Below, piece by piece: positions 5,957-7,318 of a stretch of DNA of 7,318 bases. The translations under genes and the position numbers were made by a program. The DNA lies in contig JADFRJ010000113.1 of assembly GCA_022561355.1 (NCBI GenBank), positions 1 through 7,318 on the forward strand, read 5' to 3'. Under the pieces are notes generated by a model that saw only the letters and a list, made by a program, of their open reading frames with translations, searched no databases and was not told the origin of the DNA. Position 1 is the first letter of the stretch. Each line of letters begins with the position of its first letter. This stretch comes from Chloroflexota bacterium (GTDB taxonomy: Bacteria; Chloroflexota; Dehalococcoidia; DSTF01; RBG-16-68-14).

Positions 5957-6467
5957 ATGGTACTCGTGCCCCCGCAAGACCATCCCGCGGACGCTCGTCC
6001 GATGGCTCCCGCTCCTCCTCGTCTTCGTCACTATTGCCGGCATTGCTCTGCTATTGGGCCGAAGCGCTGGCTCTGTCGGCGCCAGCGGCGGCGCTATCGC
6101 CATCGATGGCGGGCACGATCACACGTGCGCCGTGCTGGAAGACGGCGGCGTGCAGTGCTGGGGCCAAAATACGTCCGGCCAACTCGGGGACGGCACGCTG
6201 GAGGCGAGCACTACGCCGGTAGACGTCTGCGCCGCGGGCAGCGGCCCGGCCTGCGTCGGTGGATCGCGGCTTGAGGGCATCGTCGATGTCGCGGCAGGTT
6301 TCGCCCACACCTGCGCTCTTACCGATCAGGGCGGCGTCCTCTGCTGGGGCACCGGCGGCGGAGACATCTATCTGAACTCCCAGGTCGCCGCAAACAAGAC
6401 CTGCTACAACGAGGCAGTGGAAAACGCGTTGACTGTGGTGGAGAAATTGTCCGCTGCTGCGGACTAG
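5957..6467 (+). CDS. secreted RCC1-repeat (beta-propeller) protein, frameshifted and cut short
   Basis: The clear part, readable from 6054, holds two RCC1-type repeats: AIDGGHDHTCAVLEDGGVQC followed by WGQNTSGQLGDGT, and later VDVAAGFAHTCALTDQGGVL followed by CWG. Such proteins usually carry five to seven repeats closing a seven-bladed propeller, and bacterial ones are commonly exported. In the same frame, upstream of 6054, lies RWLPLLLVFVTIAGIALL, an obvious signal/membrane segment, but that frame has no start codon. Reading from the ATG at 5957 and dropping one C from the run 5969-5973 gives MVLVPRKTIPRTLVRW joined to this segment, a 169-residue protein with a textbook signal peptide. After the second CWG the expected GQLGDGT is replaced by unrelated GGDIYLNSQVAANK and so on to a stop at 6465-6467, so the remaining blades are missing. 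Start and frameshift are inferred; the repeats are clear. Confidence 0.7.
6449..6464. repeat. short hairpin at the end of the RCC1 ORF
   Basis: GTCCGC, loop TGCT, GCGGAC form a 6-bp stem that ends directly before the stop codon. No U-run follows on either strand. It sits at the composition break and may be incidental. Confidence 0.4.
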
Positions 6468-6706
6468 TTGATCCTATCCCGGAAACGAGAAGGGACATTT
6501 TGTAATACTTGTTTTGCTGTAATATTGGATAAGGTAGTTGTTAATGAAAAAGTTCTTTGTTGACTTTCAGCATTATTATAATTAATACTAGTTTCTATAT
6601 TAATAGGTTTATCTGAAGGACTTGAACAGAAATTGTAAATAGGAGAGACAGTTGAATTTCCAATAGTTACAGATTTATTTACTTGGCAATCTTCAATAAT
6701 TAACAT
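6464..6706 (-). CDS. hypothetical 80-residue protein, divergent from lexA
   Basis: I do not recognise this ORF. It reads MLIIEDCQVNKSVTIGNSTV and ends NVPSRFRDRIN, rich in Asn, Ser and Thr, with two cysteines and no signal peptide or membrane segment. Codons are A/T-ending as in lexA and contain no run of unlikely residues, so it may be real. I chose the ATG at 6706; the frame also extends to a TTG at 6736, which lies within the operator palindrome. No Shine-Dalgarno precedes it, as for lexA. Its stop (6464-6466) shares CTAG with the stop of the convergent RCC1 ORF, and the last few codons (CGG, AGG, ATC, AAC) fall at the composition break, so its C-terminus may be artificial. Confidence 0.35.
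   Translation of the reverse strand: MLIIEDCQVNKSVTIGNSTVSPIYNFCSSPSDKPINIETSINYNNAESQQRTFSLTTTLSNITAKQVLQNVPSRFRDRIN
6466..6490. other. composition break / likely contig junction
   Basis: To the left the sequence is G+C-rich with G/C-ending codons and Shine-Dalgarno sites. To the right it turns abruptly A+T-rich without them (43 G/C in 60 at 6061-6120 against 12 in 60 at 6541-6600). The RCC1 gene is incomplete exactly here. No integrase, tRNA or terminal repeat marks the border. A chimeric join is more likely than an insertion, but sequence alone cannot settle it. Confidence 0.6.
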
Positions 6707-6716
6707 TTTATCATTA

Positions 6717-6771
6717 AGCACTTGACAAGTGCTCAAATGTTCACTATATTAGTAGTGAACAATTGAGCACT
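6717..6771. promoter_or_regulatory. nested palindromic operator of lexA (putative SOS boxes)
   Basis: Arms 6728-6746 and 6753-6771 are reverse complements at 18 of 19 positions around a 6-base centre. Each arm contains a 16-bp imperfect dyad: GTGCTCAAATGTTCAC (6729-6744) and GTGAACAATTGAGCAC (6755-6770), with the shared form GTGNNCAAWTGNNCAC. The first fills the spacer between -35 and -10, and the second covers the predicted transcript start. A further perfect dyad, AGCACTTG-A-CAAGTGCT (6717-6733), contains the -35 itself. LexA proteins repress their own genes, so these are the prime candidates for its boxes. They match neither the E. coli CTGT-N8-ACAG nor the Bacillus GAAC-N4-GTTC form. Confidence 0.7.
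6722..6750 (+). promoter_or_regulatory. lexA promoter
   Basis: A perfect -35 TTGACA (6722-6727), a 17-bp spacer and -10 TATATT (6745-6750) lie upstream of lexA. Transcription would start at about 6757, giving a leader of about 21 nt with no Shine-Dalgarno sequence. Both 16-bp operator dyads overlap or flank these elements, so LexA binding would block polymerase. Confidence 0.8.
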
Positions 6772-6777
6772 ATTAAA

Positions 6778-7318
6778 ATGAAAAAACAACTTACAGACAG
6801 ACAAAACGAAATTCTGATTTTCATAAAAGAATTTGTTAGAGAGAATGGCTACCCGCCAACTCTTAGAGAAATCGGCAAGGGATTTCAAATATCTTCTACA
6901 TTTGGAGTAAAGAGGCATCTCGATGCACTTGAGAAAAAAGGATACGTGAATGTGGAAAGTAATGCAAGCAGAGGTATTCGCGTAATTCGTGATGAAGAGG
7001 ATTTTCCGGATATTTCTGAAAATATTAAAAATGAATTCTTCAATAAAATACCGATTGTTGGAAGAGTTGCTGCCGGTTCACCGATCCTTGCTATGGAAAA
7101 CATAGATGGCTCGGTTATTATCGATCCCTCGTTCATTAAAAAAACTGAAGATGCTTTTGCTCTTAGAGTACAGGGTGATAGCATGATAAATGTCGGAATA
7201 TTTGAAGGTGATTTGGTGATCGTTTCGCCAAACGACAAAGGTACGGACGGTGATATCATTGTTGCAATGCTTGATGATGAAGTTACCGTTAAATCGTTGG
7301 AACTAAAAAATGGAAAAA
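6778..7318 (+). CDS. lexA: LexA repressor, SOS response autoprotease (3' end outside the window)
   Basis: The open frame gives 180 residues and runs off the window; a full LexA is about 200-210. The N-terminal winged-helix DNA-binding domain (about 1-70) shows LTDRQNEILIFIKEFV, the invariant GYPPTLREIG (24-33), then ISSTFGVKRHLDALEKKGY (38-56), where recognition helix and wing lie. The S24 peptidase domain follows: self-cleavage site A99-G100 in VGRVAAGSP, nucleophile Ser135 in RVQGDSM, and general base Lys172 in EVTVKSL, the 37-residue Ser-Lys spacing of E. coli LexA. On DNA damage RecA filaments trigger cleavage and release of SOS genes. In place of the usual SS-x-AV the HTH reads SSTFGVKRHL, which together with the A+T-rich codons recalls Ignavibacteria-type LexA (lineage is inference). 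The ATG has no Shine-Dalgarno. Confidence 0.95.
   Translation, partial: MKKQLTDRQNEILIFIKEFVRENGYPPTLREIGKGFQISSTFGVKRHLDALEKKGYVNVESNASRGIRVIRDEEDFPDISENIKNEFFNKIPIVGRVAAGSPILAMENIDGSVIIDPSFIKKTEDAFALRVQGDSMINVGIFEGDLVIVSPNDKGTDGDIIVAMLDDEVTVKSLELKNGK

Noticed and set aside
5740..6222. 160-residue plus-strand ORF across the divergent promoter
   Set aside because: Ser/Arg-rich reading in another frame of the RCC1 region that crosses the promoter and the glycosyltransferase start.
6463..6468. ACTAGT (SpeI site) at the junction as evidence of a cloning join
   Set aside because: A six-base site can occur by chance, another ACTAGT lies at about 6588-6593 in the A+T-rich part, and no vector sequence is present.
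6707..6736. TTG start at 6736 for the ORF divergent from lexA
   Set aside because: It would place the first codons inside the operator palindrome; the ATG at 6706 is more plausible.

Overview
The window has two parts that do not look like they come from one genome. Bases 1 to about 6466 are G+C-rich (6061-6120 has 43 G/C in 60). Bases from about 6490 to the end are A+T-rich (6541-6600 has 12 G/C in 60). The G+C-rich part suggests a monoderm, high-GC bacterium, most likely a Chloroflexota member: strong AGGAGG/GGAGGT ribosome sites, an LPATG cell-wall sorting signal, a GT39-like membrane glycosyltransferase and apparently leaderless promoters. The A+T-rich part carries a lexA gene with an Ignavibacteria/Bacteroidota flavour and no Shine-Dalgarno sequence. 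Both lineage guesses are inference. A metagenome assembly join is the simplest reading, with horizontal transfer as the alternative.

Layout. Six genes run on the minus strand from 5800 down to 45. In transcription order they are a 715-residue GT39-like membrane glycosyltransferase with a pseudopilin-like C-terminal tail (5800-3653), sucC (3537-2377), a secreted TIMP-like protein with an LPATG anchor (2326-1703), a GNAT acetyltransferase (1624-974), a TfoX N-domain protein (895-530) and a four-helix-bundle S23-family protein (533-45). The last gene is bracketed by 27-bp inverted repeats made of AGGGTC/AGGGGTC units and may be a small mobile unit. Divergent from the glycosyltransferase is an RCC1-repeat secreted protein (5957-6467). 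It reads as a normal signal peptide only if one C is removed from a five-C run, and it stops after two repeats at the composition break.

Beyond the break lie an unknown 80-residue minus-strand ORF (6706-6464) and a lexA gene running off the right end (6778-7318). They are separated by a strong promoter embedded in a nested palindrome that is very likely the LexA operator.

The genes do not form one pathway. sucC is TCA-cycle metabolism without an adjacent sucD, the glycosyltransferase, TIMP-like and RCC1 proteins belong to the cell envelope, and the others are accessory. The observations most worth following are the lexA operator, the repeat-bounded S23 gene, the recurrent TANNNT box 8-9 nt before start codons, the dyad over the sucC promoter and the glycosyltransferase-pseudopilin fusion. 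I see no CRISPR array, rRNA, tRNA, transposase or recognisable multi-gene defence system.
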